A DNA stretch of 64,000 nt from Winogradskyella ouciana (GTDB lineage: Bacteria; Bacteroidota; Bacteroidia; Flavobacteriales; Flavobacteriaceae). Shown here piece after piece: positions 45,353 through 54,720 of this stretch. The stretch is from assembly GCF_009709615.1 (NCBI RefSeq), contig NZ_WJYA01000006.1, forward strand, positions 1 to 64,000, in the 5' to 3' direction. Below the pieces are notes generated by a model that saw nothing but the letters and a program-made list of their open reading frames with translations, was not told where the DNA came from and did no database searches. Each line of letters opens with the position of its first letter. Positions within the stretch are counted from its first letter, which is position 1. The translations under genes and the position numbers were made by a program.

Positions 45353-45390
45353 AAAACCCTGATGAACTTTTCAGTTATCAGGGTTTTCTT
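45353..45390. terminator. Terminator, minus-strand side of the receptor gene
   Basis: AAAACCCTGAT gaacttttcagtt ATCAGGGTTTTC. It sits about 140 bp after the receptor stop on the minus strand. Between it and 45213 I saw no gene. Confidence 0.7.
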
Positions 45391-45530
45391 ATTTAATAGC
45401 TAAACATTAACACTAACCATCAACTATTTATGTAAACTATTAAATATAAGCTATGTTCTCTACTATATAGACACTAAGACCATACACACTGTGACAGTTT
45501 TGTGCCAATTTTGACAGTTTTTAACATTTT

Positions 45531-48005
45531 TTATATAAATCCGCCTCCAGATTTTTCATTATTGTCTCTTTGTTTACGAGACTTTGCTCTGTATTTGCTG
45601 CCACCAAATCGGTAGGATAAACCAACGAAGATAGTTTTAAATTCAGGCATAAACTCAACCTCTTGCCTAAATGGTCGTTCGCTAGTAATGAATATTTCTT
45701 GTGTGTCAAAAACGTTATTAAAGTTAAGACTAAAGGTTGCTCTATTCTCTTCAAGAAAACTGTAACGCATTCCTAAATTGACGAAGTACATTGGGTCCAT
45801 TTCAAAGTTTAAGCCTGTGTCTGGTCCTCTGTACATAGCAAAAGCAGAAAGGGATAGACTTTTGGTTACTTTAAAGTTATTAAAGACTCTAAAGTTGTAA
45901 ATCATATTGGTTACTTCAACATTATTGATCTCTATATCGCTTTCCGTAGGATTTACTATTGTTGGGTCTAAAGATTCTGCAAAACCGGTTTGCTTACGTG
46001 TATATAAATCAAAACTTGCATTAAGACTCCACCATTTTGTTGGTCTATAACTACTGGATAGTTCAAATCCGTAGGCAGAGGTATTATCAAAATTATCGTT
46101 GGTTAATATCACTCTACCAGAACCTAAATCCGATCGATCTACAAATACACCTTGGTTAATTTCATCTTCAATAAGTCTATAGAATACACCAGCTGTGATG
46201 CTACCTTTTTCAAGATTTCTTGTATAGTTAACCTCGAGAGAGTTAGTAAACTGTGGTTCTAATTCTGGATTACCAAACTGGGAAATTAATGGCGTGTTAA
46301 ACTCTGGAATAGGATTTACCTGTCCAACACCAGGACGATCTACACGTCTGCTATAACTCATCTGATAAGAATTTTTTTCTGATGGGTTATAAGTTACAAA
46401 TGCCGATGGATACACCTGAAAATAATCGTTTTCAAAAGGAAAATCCGTTGCTGTATTATTGGTTAAATCCGTATCGATAGCTAAAACATCTACCTGCACG
46501 CTTTCTGCTCTTACACCAATTTGATACGACCATTTTTCTATTTTATTACCATAGGTTGCGTATGCTGAATAGATGTTTCTTTCGTAATCGAAAGCTGTTG
46601 AGGTTGGTATATAATCACCAAACTCATTTCTTACTCTGGCATCAGAATTATAAGCAATAGAATTATCGAACAATCTTGCTTGTACACCCAGTTCTAATTT
46701 CGATGTTTCAGATAAAGGATTTACGTAATCTAAGTTTATCGTTGTTCTATTACGATCAACATCCGTGAATTCATCAAAATTTGGTCTAGATCCAGAACCT
46801 GCAAAACGGTTAAGTGTTTCTAGTTCATTGTCAAAGATATTATGATCTACCTCGAGCTCAATGTGATGGCCTTCATCGTCAAAATCTAACTTATAGTTAA
46901 CATTGTATTGCTGACTATTGTTTTCATTCTCATTCAAAAACCTTTGACTTAGATTATTAGATGGGTTGTTTTCAAAACGTGTTACCGTTTCGCCTAAGGT
47001 TCCACCATCAAAAACATTTTGATTGGTAAATACCGAAAATGTGTTCTTGTCATTGATGTAAAAATCGACTCCAACTTTAAATAAATGCGAATTACGCTCA
47101 TCTAAAAAATTGAAAGTTTGAGATATATCATTATCGGTTTGTGCTAATAGACCAGTATTTCTATTGTCTGAAATATTATTACCATAGCTACCGTAAAAGT
47201 TAAGCTTTCCGTTTCTATAGTTCATATCAATAGAGCTGTTAAATTTTGGCTCTAACTGATAACTAAGCCCAACATTAGCATTTCCATTGAAGCCAATATT
47301 CACGTTTTTATGCAAAATAATATTAATAATACCACTCATGCCTTCTGGATTGTATTTTGCAGACGGATTAGTAATCAGTTCAATTTGCTTTATTGAAGTA
47401 GAAGGAATTTGCTTTAATAATTGAGCCGCAGGAATATTTGATAATTTTCCATCGACCATTACCTGTACGTTTTGGTTACCTCTTAAGGCAATATCACCAG
47501 TTTGCTGGTCAACATTCACAGAAGGAATATTATTCATTATATCCGAAGCGGTTGGGCCAGAAGTGGTTAAATCCTTACCAACATTAACCACTTTTCGGTC
47601 AATTTTTTGTTGAATCGTAGAGGTTTCAGCAACAACGGTAACTTCGTCCAAACTTTCGGCATCTTCCTCTAGCATAATGTTACCCATTTCTATATCGTAG
47701 TTGTCTTTACCAATGGTTTCTTGCTTTGAAATGGTCTCGTAACCAATGAAGGTGATTTCAATAAAAATAGTGCCTTCCGGAATTTTCTTTATTTCAAAAG
47801 TGCCATCGCCATCAGTAATGCTACCTGTAATAATTTTACCTGAAGCATCCTTAACAATAACGTTTACATACGGTAAAGGTTGGTTGAGTTGAGCGTCTAA
47901 TACACGTCCTGAAATAGAACCGTCTTTAATTTCTGAATTTGAATTGGGTTGCGAATGTGCTGAAAAAGAAAAAATTATAGCACATAAGAGCAATAAATGT
48001 CTCAT
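45531..48005 (-). CDS. Outer-membrane TonB-type receptor-like protein (OMP_b-brl_3)
   Basis: The 824-residue protein has a signal peptide (about 1-18), a CarboxypepD_reg domain (about 25-112: GRVLDAQLNQPLPYVNVIVKDASG, FIGYETIS), a plug-like part (about 130-225: LTTSGPTASDIMNNIPSVNVD, QVMVDGKL), and an outer-membrane barrel (about 230-800) ending with an aromatic-rich FVGLSYRFGG and a basic tail. It fits the outer membrane beta-barrel family 3 (DUF4974-less) group; the cargo is unknown. Its promoter carries a GTAAC-N16-CGTC element like the ECF sigma gene. Confidence 0.9.
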   Translation of the reverse strand: MRHLLLLCAIIFSFSAHSQPNSNSEIKDGSISGRVLDAQLNQPLPYVNVIVKDASGKIITGSITDGDGTFEIKKIPEGTIFIEITFIGYETISKQETIGKDNYDIEMGNIMLEEDAESLDEVTVVAETSTIQQKIDRKVVNVGKDLTTSGPTASDIMNNIPSVNVDQQTGDIALRGNQNVQVMVDGKLSNIPAAQLLKQIPSTSIKQIELITNPSAKYNPEGMSGIINIILHKNVNIGFNGNANVGLSYQLEPKFNSSIDMNYRNGKLNFYGSYGNNISDNRNTGLLAQTDNDISQTFNFLDERNSHLFKVGVDFYINDKNTFSVFTNQNVFDGGTLGETVTRFENNPSNNLSQRFLNENENNSQQYNVNYKLDFDDEGHHIELEVDHNIFDNELETLNRFAGSGSRPNFDEFTDVDRNRTTINLDYVNPLSETSKLELGVQARLFDNSIAYNSDARVRNEFGDYIPTSTAFDYERNIYSAYATYGNKIEKWSYQIGVRAESVQVDVLAIDTDLTNNTATDFPFENDYFQVYPSAFVTYNPSEKNSYQMSYSRRVDRPGVGQVNPIPEFNTPLISQFGNPELEPQFTNSLEVNYTRNLEKGSITAGVFYRLIEDEINQGVFVDRSDLGSGRVILTNDNFDNTSAYGFELSSSYRPTKWWSLNASFDLYTRKQTGFAESLDPTIVNPTESDIEINNVEVTNMIYNFRVFNNFKVTKSLSLSAFAMYRGPDTGLNFEMDPMYFVNLGMRYSFLEENRATFSLNFNNVFDTQEIFITSERPFRQEVEFMPEFKTIFVGLSYRFGGSKYRAKSRKQRDNNEKSGGGFI

Positions 48006-48050
48006 TTTTTGATTGATTTTTTAGATTGATTGATGAATTATTAATGACTA

Positions 48051-48076
48051 GACGACTATATTTACATCATGTTACC
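48051..48076 (-). promoter_or_regulatory. Candidate ECF promoter of the outer-membrane receptor
   Basis: On the minus strand: GGTAACAT (48076-48069), 14 bases, CGTC (48054-48051); the bases around the -10 (TAGTCGTCT) equal those of the sigma gene. The start codon is 46 bases downstream. Confidence 0.55.
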
Positions 48077-48109
48077 ATTTTTAACACAACTTAACTTTTC
48101 TTTAACATT

Positions 48110-48472
48110 ATGAGCAAACACACACTTGTATTAGGAGCTTCATTGAATCCGGCACGTTATTCTAACCTTGCTATTAATAGAATTAAAAGCCGTGGACATG
48201 AGGTAAAAGCATTTGGACTAAAAGCAGGAGAAGTCAACGGTGTACAAATAGATACTGAACTGATGCCTTATAAGGATATTGATACCGTTACCTTATATCT
48301 CAACCCAAAGCGTCAGTCAATGTATTATGATTATGTGATTGGTTTAAACCCTAAGCGTGTTATTTTCAATCCAGGTACAGAAAACCCTGAATTCTATAAT
48401 TTACTCAAGCAGAATAATATTGATTATGAAGTGGCTTGTACCTTGGTAATGTTAGGAACAGGGCAGTATTAG
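48110..48472 (+). CDS. CoA-binding (YccU-like) protein
   Basis: The 120-residue protein has the CoA-binding Rossmann pattern: VLGASLNPARYSNLAINRIKSRG (about 6-28), then DTVTLYLNPKRQSMYYDYVI and VIFNPGTENPEF. Such proteins bind CoA; the biological role is poorly known. It is divergent from the receptor gene (105 bp between starts). Confidence 0.9.
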   Translation: MSKHTLVLGASLNPARYSNLAINRIKSRGHEVKAFGLKAGEVNGVQIDTELMPYKDIDTVTLYLNPKRQSMYYDYVIGLNPKRVIFNPGTENPEFYNLLKQNNIDYEVACTLVMLGTGQY

Positions 48473-48476
48473 GCGA

Positions 48477-49808
48477 TTATTTTAAAAACGAAATTTTATC
48501 GTTGACTAAAGTCCCTAAACTAATACCTTGATCTAATCCTATTTCTACTGCAGCTTTATAATGAATGCTGCCGTATAAACGGCTCACAGCGGCTTCTTGG
48601 GCAGCTAACCTAAAGGATCTAAAGCTACGCATTGGTAGACCATAAGGTAATTCGGTAGTGTCATTAAAAGCAAAATTATCACCAAAAATGTCTGTTAACA
48701 CTTCAGAAGAAGCACCAGAGACCACAGAATGACCACTAGTGTATTCTGGGAATGGTGGAGTTTGTAAAATTGGAGCCCATTCTAAATCGATGTGTTTGTT
48801 GATTAGTGTCTCGGGACGTATAAGGTTGCTTCGGTATTTTTCATCCCAACAACTTATAAAGGCATCTGCTATGGCAACCGAAGTTTTGGTGTAAGCATAC
48901 ACTGTTTTTTCAAAGTCAGCCTGAGTATCCTTGCAGGCAATTTTGCAAATACCAATCCAGTGTGCGCCAGGTGTAATTTTCTTTTCTGCAAACATAAAAT
49001 GCCCTTTGTTTACAGATACAAACGGGTTACAATCCCAAAACCTTGCAATTTGAATTTCTTCACTATCGTCTCCCTTTTCTCTAATATCATTGGTGAGATT
49101 ATAGACATCCATCAATTCATTATGAAACGTAGAACCTTCCTCCAAAGAAAATTTAGGATGTGTTGCAGGTTTAAATTGTGCTGCAGAATCTAATACAAAT
49201 GGTCTTAGCTTATTCCAATGCGGTTCTATACCTTTCATGTACGCAGGTGGAGTAGGTTCCCACTGCGATGGGTCTTCAGTATAGATATTGTAATCTGGCA
49301 TCGTTCGGGTTTCTGCATAATTATCTGCATTCATCCATGCGATAATTTGCTCGGATATTTGTAAGCCGTAGTTTTTAGCACTGTTGAACTCGTCTTCATT
49401 TTGAGTTTTCCAATGGTTGTATAAACTATCTCTGTAAGCTGTAATTCGTTCTTTTGAAAAGACCAATTCTTTAGCCACATTCATATAAGCGATAACAGAA
49501 GCTAATTGTAAGTTCGATGCTTCGGCAGTGTTTTCAGTATCTAAAGTCTCCAATCCATTAAGTTGATTAGCTAAAGATTGATAGGTACTGCTATTTTGAT
49601 TTAAGGTTTCGTAAGCTGCAATATTTGGATAAACATAAATTCTGCTGGCTACAGGTGGAGAGAAAATATCATGAACCATAACCTCAGTCAACTTGTCAAC
49701 GGCTGCATGATAATCATCAGTGGTTATTGTAATTGGTTCTTGTTCTTTGCTACAGGAAAAACATGTGAAAAGAATACCAAGGAGAATTGAATAGTATTTT
49801 AATTTCAT
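48477..49808 (-). CDS. Vanadium-dependent haloperoxidase/PAP2-like lipoprotein
   Basis: The 443-residue protein has a lipobox FSCS-type (Cys19) and the three PAP2/haloperoxidase motifs near the C-terminus: EKYRSNLIRPETLI (Arg/Pro), YTSGHSVVSGA (SGH), and SRLYGSIHYKAAVEIG (Arg and His). Proteins of this family bind vanadate or act as phosphatases. It is encoded 4 bp after the FG-GAP/ASPIC lipoprotein, a repeated pairing in Bacteroidota; the pair is likely an envelope-located functional unit of unknown role. Confidence 0.88.
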   Translation of the reverse strand: MKLKYYSILLGILFTCFSCSKEQEPITITTDDYHAAVDKLTEVMVHDIFSPPVASRIYVYPNIAAYETLNQNSSTYQSLANQLNGLETLDTENTAEASNLQLASVIAYMNVAKELVFSKERITAYRDSLYNHWKTQNEDEFNSAKNYGLQISEQIIAWMNADNYAETRTMPDYNIYTEDPSQWEPTPPAYMKGIEPHWNKLRPFVLDSAAQFKPATHPKFSLEEGSTFHNELMDVYNLTNDIREKGDDSEEIQIARFWDCNPFVSVNKGHFMFAEKKITPGAHWIGICKIACKDTQADFEKTVYAYTKTSVAIADAFISCWDEKYRSNLIRPETLINKHIDLEWAPILQTPPFPEYTSGHSVVSGASSEVLTDIFGDNFAFNDTTELPYGLPMRSFRSFRLAAQEAAVSRLYGSIHYKAAVEIGLDQGISLGTLVNDKISFLK

Positions 49809-49812
49809 GACT

Positions 49813-52800
49813 TTATTTCTGATAAGAATACACTTTTATGTCATCATTATTGGAGACCACTATCACTAAATTTTTGTCTCTCATTGTTAGAGTTTCAATT
49901 TGCTTTACTTGACTATTGAAAGGTTCCATACCATAATTTGAAACTGAGTTATAACTAGAATTATCTTCCACCAAAAGTCCTTTTAAAGCGGTATAAGACC
50001 CATGATATGTATTGACTTTATATGAGTTGCCTCCAATGAGCAATTTATAATCTTCATTCATATTAAGTGTAGAAAAAGTATTGATTGGTGCCAATTGAAA
50101 GGCGTCTGGTAAAATGATAAATTCATTAAAATTACCGTCGTCGTTTCTCAAATAGCCAGATGCCAAAGTATGTACTTCATATTTATCTGCCATATCAATG
50201 GAGCCTTGGGTCATAACCTCTTCAATAGTTTTGCCTGCATAACGCGAATGACTCGTATATATTTTGTTAATAACGTTCATTTGTGCAGCAAGTTCGTCTT
50301 TAGAATTCAAAGGATAATATTTACCATCTTTATTATAGGCCAATAAAGTTTCAGCTTTTCCATTTTCATCAAAATCATCATGATACATTACTAATGGACC
50401 ATCAAAATTAAGGTTGAATTTTGTATTTGTTCCCCAATTTCCTAATAGGATGTCTTGGTCTCCATCGCTATCAATATCAAAAGTTGTTATGGATTGCCAC
50501 AGCCCATTTATGTTTTTAGGTACATCCATTAATTGAAGATTACCATTGTTGTTGATGTAAATTTTTGGAGCGTCCCATTCTGTCGCTACAAGCAAATCCT
50601 GTATGTTGTCGCCATTAATATCTTGCCATTGCGCATCATTAACTTTTGAGGTAAACTCAAAGTTATCATCCTTTGAAAAGTTTCCTTTACCATCATTTAC
50701 TAATAGGTAAGATTTTACAGATTTACCAAAATCCAGTACATCTGCCAGATTGCCAACGAACAAGTCAGTATCGCCATCATTATCATAATCGCAGGTTTCA
50801 ACTGTGGTTGTAATAAGTGTGTTATCTGGAATTTGATTTAGAGAACGTGTAAACTTCCCTTCATTATTTATATACAAGCGATCATTTTGAAACTTCTTAT
50901 TTTTAAAGTCATTAACACCAGAAGCGATATACAGATCTAGATCACCATCATTATCGGCATCAAAAAAAGTAGCGTCATTATCTTCAAATGGAGCATCGTC
51001 CTCAAAGCTAATTTGTTGCGATAATTTAAAATCGGTGCCTGTGTTCAAATAGAGTTCGGCGACTTTTCCTGAAGCGTTTCCGATGAAAAGGTCTTCAAAA
51101 CCATTACCGTCCACATCAGCTATAGCTACTGCAGGACCTTGCATTGAAATTTTATACGGAATCAATTTTTCTTGGGCAAAATCGTTGTAACGGTCTTCTT
51201 TATGCGTGTAATCTAACAATGATTCTTTTTTGAAAATATTGTTGTCATCAGAAGCGGTTTTATAATCATAAAACGTATTGGTAGAAGCATATGTTATATT
51301 TAAATGCTGATTGATTTCAGGGTTTTTAATGGTCTGTAATTCGTTGTTTGGCCAAATGACTTGGATTGAATCTATACTATTGGCATCGTTCAATCCAAAA
51401 TGTAATTTACTGTCTATAGAAGACAGAAATCCCCTAGATTTAAACAATTGCTTCAATTGAGGTTTTCCGTTACTATATACGAGTGCTTTTGTACCAATAC
51501 CTTCTTTATTGGCACCTTTGTATTCAAAATCCAAAGAGATATAATTTCTTAAACTATCTGTAGTGTTTTTATAAAGTCCTACAGGTTCACTGTAGTTATT
51601 GGTCACCAAATCTAAATCACCATCTAGGTCTAGATCAACGTATATCGCTCCATTGGATAAATTGGGCTGATTCTCAATCCAATCGCCAGTTTTACTTTCA
51701 AATTTCGTAGAATTACCTTTAAAAATTTCGTTGCTTACTTTACCGCTGGTCATTTCATTAATTGAATTGAATAACCATTCCAAACCTTCAGCTTCAGATC
51801 GTCCTTTAAAAGCACTGGAAACATATTTTTTAAAATCGAGCCCATTAGGACGTCTGAGAATGCCATTTGAAATAAATAAATCCTGATGACCATCATTATT
51901 ATAATCGGCAAAAAGAGGTGCCCAACTCCAATCCGTATCCGCAACTTCATTCAACAAGGCAGTTTCCTGAAAATAGATTCCAGAACTATTAATTTGGAGC
52001 ATATTTCTGGCGTATTGATCTTTATATCCCAAATTTGTAAGATGGGTTTGCATGTTAAACATGGCGTCATCACCTTCGGTCTCCTTTAAGATACGTTCTT
52101 CTTTAGGCAACATATCTAGTGTTATTAAATCTTGAAATCCATCGCCATTTATATCTGCTGCATCACTTCCCATTGAGAATCGGCTAATGGTAGTAAATGC
52201 ATCGTCAATCTTTTCGGTAAAAGTGCCATCCTGATTATTGATGTAATAATAGTCATCTTCATGAAAGTCATTGCAAACATAGATGTCGTCCCAACCATCG
52301 TTATTAAAATCAGCAACCGAAGCGCTTAGTCCATAACCATTAACACCACCATAGATATTGGCAGCTTCGCTGACATCCGTAAATTTTCCGTTTTCATTTT
52401 TCAAAATTACATCACCAACTAAAGGAGCACGCTCATTACGTAATTCTGCTCTACCGTGAGAAAGCGTAGTATGCACAGCATGATTAACTATATAAACATC
52501 TAAATCGTCATCTTTATCGTAATCAAAGAAATAGGCTTGGGTAGAATAGCCTTTAAAATCGAGACCATAGTCTTTTGCCTTTTCGGAAAAGGTACCATCT
52601 CCGTTGTTTATGTATAACTCATTATGTCCTTCAAAATCCAAAAGCCCTGATACTGCACAAACATAAATGTCTAACATCCCGTCATTATTTATGTCTACCA
52701 TAGTCACACCAGTTTGCCAACTTGCATTACCAGAAATATTAGCTGTTGCTGAGATGTCTTCAAAATTTAAATCCCCTTTGTTGAGATACAGCTTATTGTC

Positions 52801-53064
52801 TCCAGTATTAGCGACAAAAAACAAATCGGATAACCCATCATTATTAACATCTCCCGTAGCGACACCACTTCCATTATAATAGTAGATGTAGTTAATGATA
52901 CTGTGCTGTGGGTCTTCAGAAACAAAATTCACAAAATCTAAACCAGAATCTTGCTCAGATACTTTAGTTAAGAGGTACGAGGGTTTTGTAGTTTCTTTTT
53001 CCTTGTCTTTAGTACAAGCAAATAGAATAGCCATTGCAACCAAGGCTAAGTATATCTTTTTCAT
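49813..53064 (-). CDS. FG-GAP/VCBS-repeat and ASPIC/UnbV domain lipoprotein (CRTAC1-like)
   Basis: The start at 53064 (MKKIYLALVAMAILFAC) gives 1083 residues with a lipobox LFAC (Cys17); the ATG at 53088 is upstream of it. Integrin-like FG-GAP/VCBS repeats are present as DxNNDGxxDxx (VATGDVNNDGLSDLFFVAN, VDINNDGMLDIYV, FNNDGWDDIYV). The ASPIC/UnbV domain is at about 515-590 (YISLDFEYKGANKEGIGT, SSIDSKLHFGL, IQVIWPNNELQTI), and more FG-GAP repeats follow (about 640-900). Calcium binding at these loops is expected. It is co-encoded with the haloperoxidase-like lipoprotein. Confidence 0.9.
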   Translation of the reverse strand: MKKIYLALVAMAILFACTKDKEKETTKPSYLLTKVSEQDSGLDFVNFVSEDPQHSIINYIYYYNGSGVATGDVNNDGLSDLFFVANTGDNKLYLNKGDLNFEDISATANISGNASWQTGVTMVDINNDGMLDIYVCAVSGLLDFEGHNELYINNGDGTFSEKAKDYGLDFKGYSTQAYFFDYDKDDDLDVYIVNHAVHTTLSHGRAELRNERAPLVGDVILKNENGKFTDVSEAANIYGGVNGYGLSASVADFNNDGWDDIYVCNDFHEDDYYYINNQDGTFTEKIDDAFTTISRFSMGSDAADINGDGFQDLITLDMLPKEERILKETEGDDAMFNMQTHLTNLGYKDQYARNMLQINSSGIYFQETALLNEVADTDWSWAPLFADYNNDGHQDLFISNGILRRPNGLDFKKYVSSAFKGRSEAEGLEWLFNSINEMTSGKVSNEIFKGNSTKFESKTGDWIENQPNLSNGAIYVDLDLDGDLDLVTNNYSEPVGLYKNTTDSLRNYISLDFEYKGANKEGIGTKALVYSNGKPQLKQLFKSRGFLSSIDSKLHFGLNDANSIDSIQVIWPNNELQTIKNPEINQHLNITYASTNTFYDYKTASDDNNIFKKESLLDYTHKEDRYNDFAQEKLIPYKISMQGPAVAIADVDGNGFEDLFIGNASGKVAELYLNTGTDFKLSQQISFEDDAPFEDNDATFFDADNDGDLDLYIASGVNDFKNKKFQNDRLYINNEGKFTRSLNQIPDNTLITTTVETCDYDNDGDTDLFVGNLADVLDFGKSVKSYLLVNDGKGNFSKDDNFEFTSKVNDAQWQDINGDNIQDLLVATEWDAPKIYINNNGNLQLMDVPKNINGLWQSITTFDIDSDGDQDILLGNWGTNTKFNLNFDGPLVMYHDDFDENGKAETLLAYNKDGKYYPLNSKDELAAQMNVINKIYTSHSRYAGKTIEEVMTQGSIDMADKYEVHTLASGYLRNDDGNFNEFIILPDAFQLAPINTFSTLNMNEDYKLLIGGNSYKVNTYHGSYTALKGLLVEDNSSYNSVSNYGMEPFNSQVKQIETLTMRDKNLVIVVSNNDDIKVYSYQK

Positions 53065-53186
53065 AAAATTATGATGGTTAATCAACACTGCAAAAGTAAT
53101 GATTTTTTAACAAACATTTAACACTGTGACTGCTAAATAAATAGCTCGTCATCTATGTTGTTAATCAGTTATTAAGCCTTAAAAAG

Positions 53187-54653
53187 TTATGTCTTTACTA
53201 GATTTTTGCTCTTAATGAGAAGTAATCCAATAAACATAAAGAGTCCATTGATGATTAAGATTTCAAAACCAATTTCGTATCCATTAAACAGTTCCTTGGA
53301 ATACATATTAAGTATATAAGAAATGAGAGGTGATATAATAGCGATCACCCAAACCAGGCGGTCTTTAATTTGAAAATTAGTTAATAAACCAAAGGCAAAT
53401 AGTCCAAGAAGTGGTCCGTAAGTATAACCAGCTGCTTTAAATAATTCCCAGATCACAGACACATCAGTAAAAATGATGTCAAATAATAGAATGACTAAAA
53501 TAAGTACGATGCTAAAACCAATGTGAACACGTTTTCTAATTTGTTTTCTTTCTGCTTCTTTCTTGTTTTCAATTTCCACGATGTCAATACAAAATGATGT
53601 GGTTAATGACGTTAAGGCAGAATCTGCGCTAGAATATGCAGCGGCAATTAGTCCCAAAAGAAAAAATGCCGATGTCACTACACCAATTTGAGGTAACATA
53701 GCAATCGTTGGAAAGAGGTCGTCTTTTTTAGCGGTTATACCATTAATTTCGGCATACTGCGTAAGCATTAGCCCTAAAACCATAAATAGCATGTTCACAA
53801 AAATCAAGACAATGCTAAAGGACACCATATTTTTTTGGGCATCCTTTAGGTTTTTACAAGTTAGGTTTTTTTGCATCATATCCTGATCCAAGCCTGTCAT
53901 GGTTATGGTGATGAAGATTCCAGAGAGAAAGCTTTTCCAAAAGTATTGTGGGTCATTACCGTCTTCAAAAAAGAAGGTTTTACTGAGACTACTTCCCATG
54001 GTGTTATCTACAACTGCAGATATACTATTTAAATCCAAAGCTGACGTTAAAAAAACTATGGTGACGACAACAGAAACCAACATAAAAAGTGTTTGGAGCG
54101 TATCCGTAAAAATTATGGTTTTAATGCCTCCTCTAAATGTATAGAGCCAAATAAGAGCAATCGTTATAATTACTGTTATGGCGAAGGGAACATCAAATAA
54201 ATCAAAAACCAAAAGTTGTAATACCTTAGCTACTAGAAACAACCTGAAAGCTGCTCCTACGGTTCTTGAGATTAAAAAGGCTATAGAGCCGGTTTTGTAA
54301 CTTACATTTCCAAATCTTTCCTTTAAGTAAGTATATATTGATGTAAGATTGAGTCTATAATAAAGTGGGAGTAGTACGTAAGCAATAACCAAATAGCCAA
54401 AAAAGTAACCAAAAACTACTTGCATATAGCCAAACTGCTTGGCTTCTACAGCTCCAGGAACGGAAATAAATGTGACTCCAGATAACGATGCTCCAATCAT
54501 TCCAAAAGCTACTAAATACCATGGAGCGGATTTATTGGCTTTAAAAAAGGCTGCATTAGAATCTTCCTTTCCTGTGAAATAGGAGATAAGAACCAAAAGG
54601 CCAAAATAACATCCGATTAAAACCAATATTGAAGCTGGACTCATAAAACTCAA
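53187..54653 (-). CDS. Sodium:solute symporter (SSF family)
   Basis: The 488-residue protein has about thirteen membrane segments and SSF motifs: the N-terminal GASLSGVTFISVPGAV (about 54-69), GLDQDMMQKNLTCKNLKDAQKNM (about 254-276), and AAYSSADSALTSLTTSFCIDI (about 340-360). It imports an unknown solute with sodium. It is divergent from the secreted Asp-box gene. The family includes sialic acid, proline and sugar transporters, and no substrate is shown here. Confidence 0.92.
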   Translation of the reverse strand: MSFMSPASILVLIGCYFGLLVLISYFTGKEDSNAAFFKANKSAPWYLVAFGMIGASLSGVTFISVPGAVEAKQFGYMQVVFGYFFGYLVIAYVLLPLYYRLNLTSIYTYLKERFGNVSYKTGSIAFLISRTVGAAFRLFLVAKVLQLLVFDLFDVPFAITVIITIALIWLYTFRGGIKTIIFTDTLQTLFMLVSVVVTIVFLTSALDLNSISAVVDNTMGSSLSKTFFFEDGNDPQYFWKSFLSGIFITITMTGLDQDMMQKNLTCKNLKDAQKNMVSFSIVLIFVNMLFMVLGLMLTQYAEINGITAKKDDLFPTIAMLPQIGVVTSAFFLLGLIAAAYSSADSALTSLTTSFCIDIVEIENKKEAERKQIRKRVHIGFSIVLILVILLFDIIFTDVSVIWELFKAAGYTYGPLLGLFAFGLLTNFQIKDRLVWVIAIISPLISYILNMYSKELFNGYEIGFEILIINGLFMFIGLLLIKSKNLVKT

Positions 54654-54682
54654 GTTTTTTAAGAAAATTTTATGAAAAATAG

Positions 54683-54690
54683 TACATTTG
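54683..54690 (+). promoter_or_regulatory. TAnnTTTG promoter element for the 997-aa secreted protein
   Basis: TACATTTG, 30 bases before the ATG at 54721. Confidence 0.5.
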
Positions 54691-54720
54691 AAAAAAAAAG
54701 CTACTTAAAAATTGATTTTT

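Larger units (their letters stand above)
41770..45530. other. Patch of five small single-gene units with long spacers
   Basis: Five genes (41882-45156) face the same way but share no tight coupling: gaps of 112, 170, 155, 86 and 65 bp. Three starts (41882, 42613, 44231) are preceded by a similar motif TTGT-n-AGCT-RAAA. The gap 43135-43192 is a long imperfect hairpin. No integrase was seen. This looks like an accessory patch. Confidence 0.5.
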
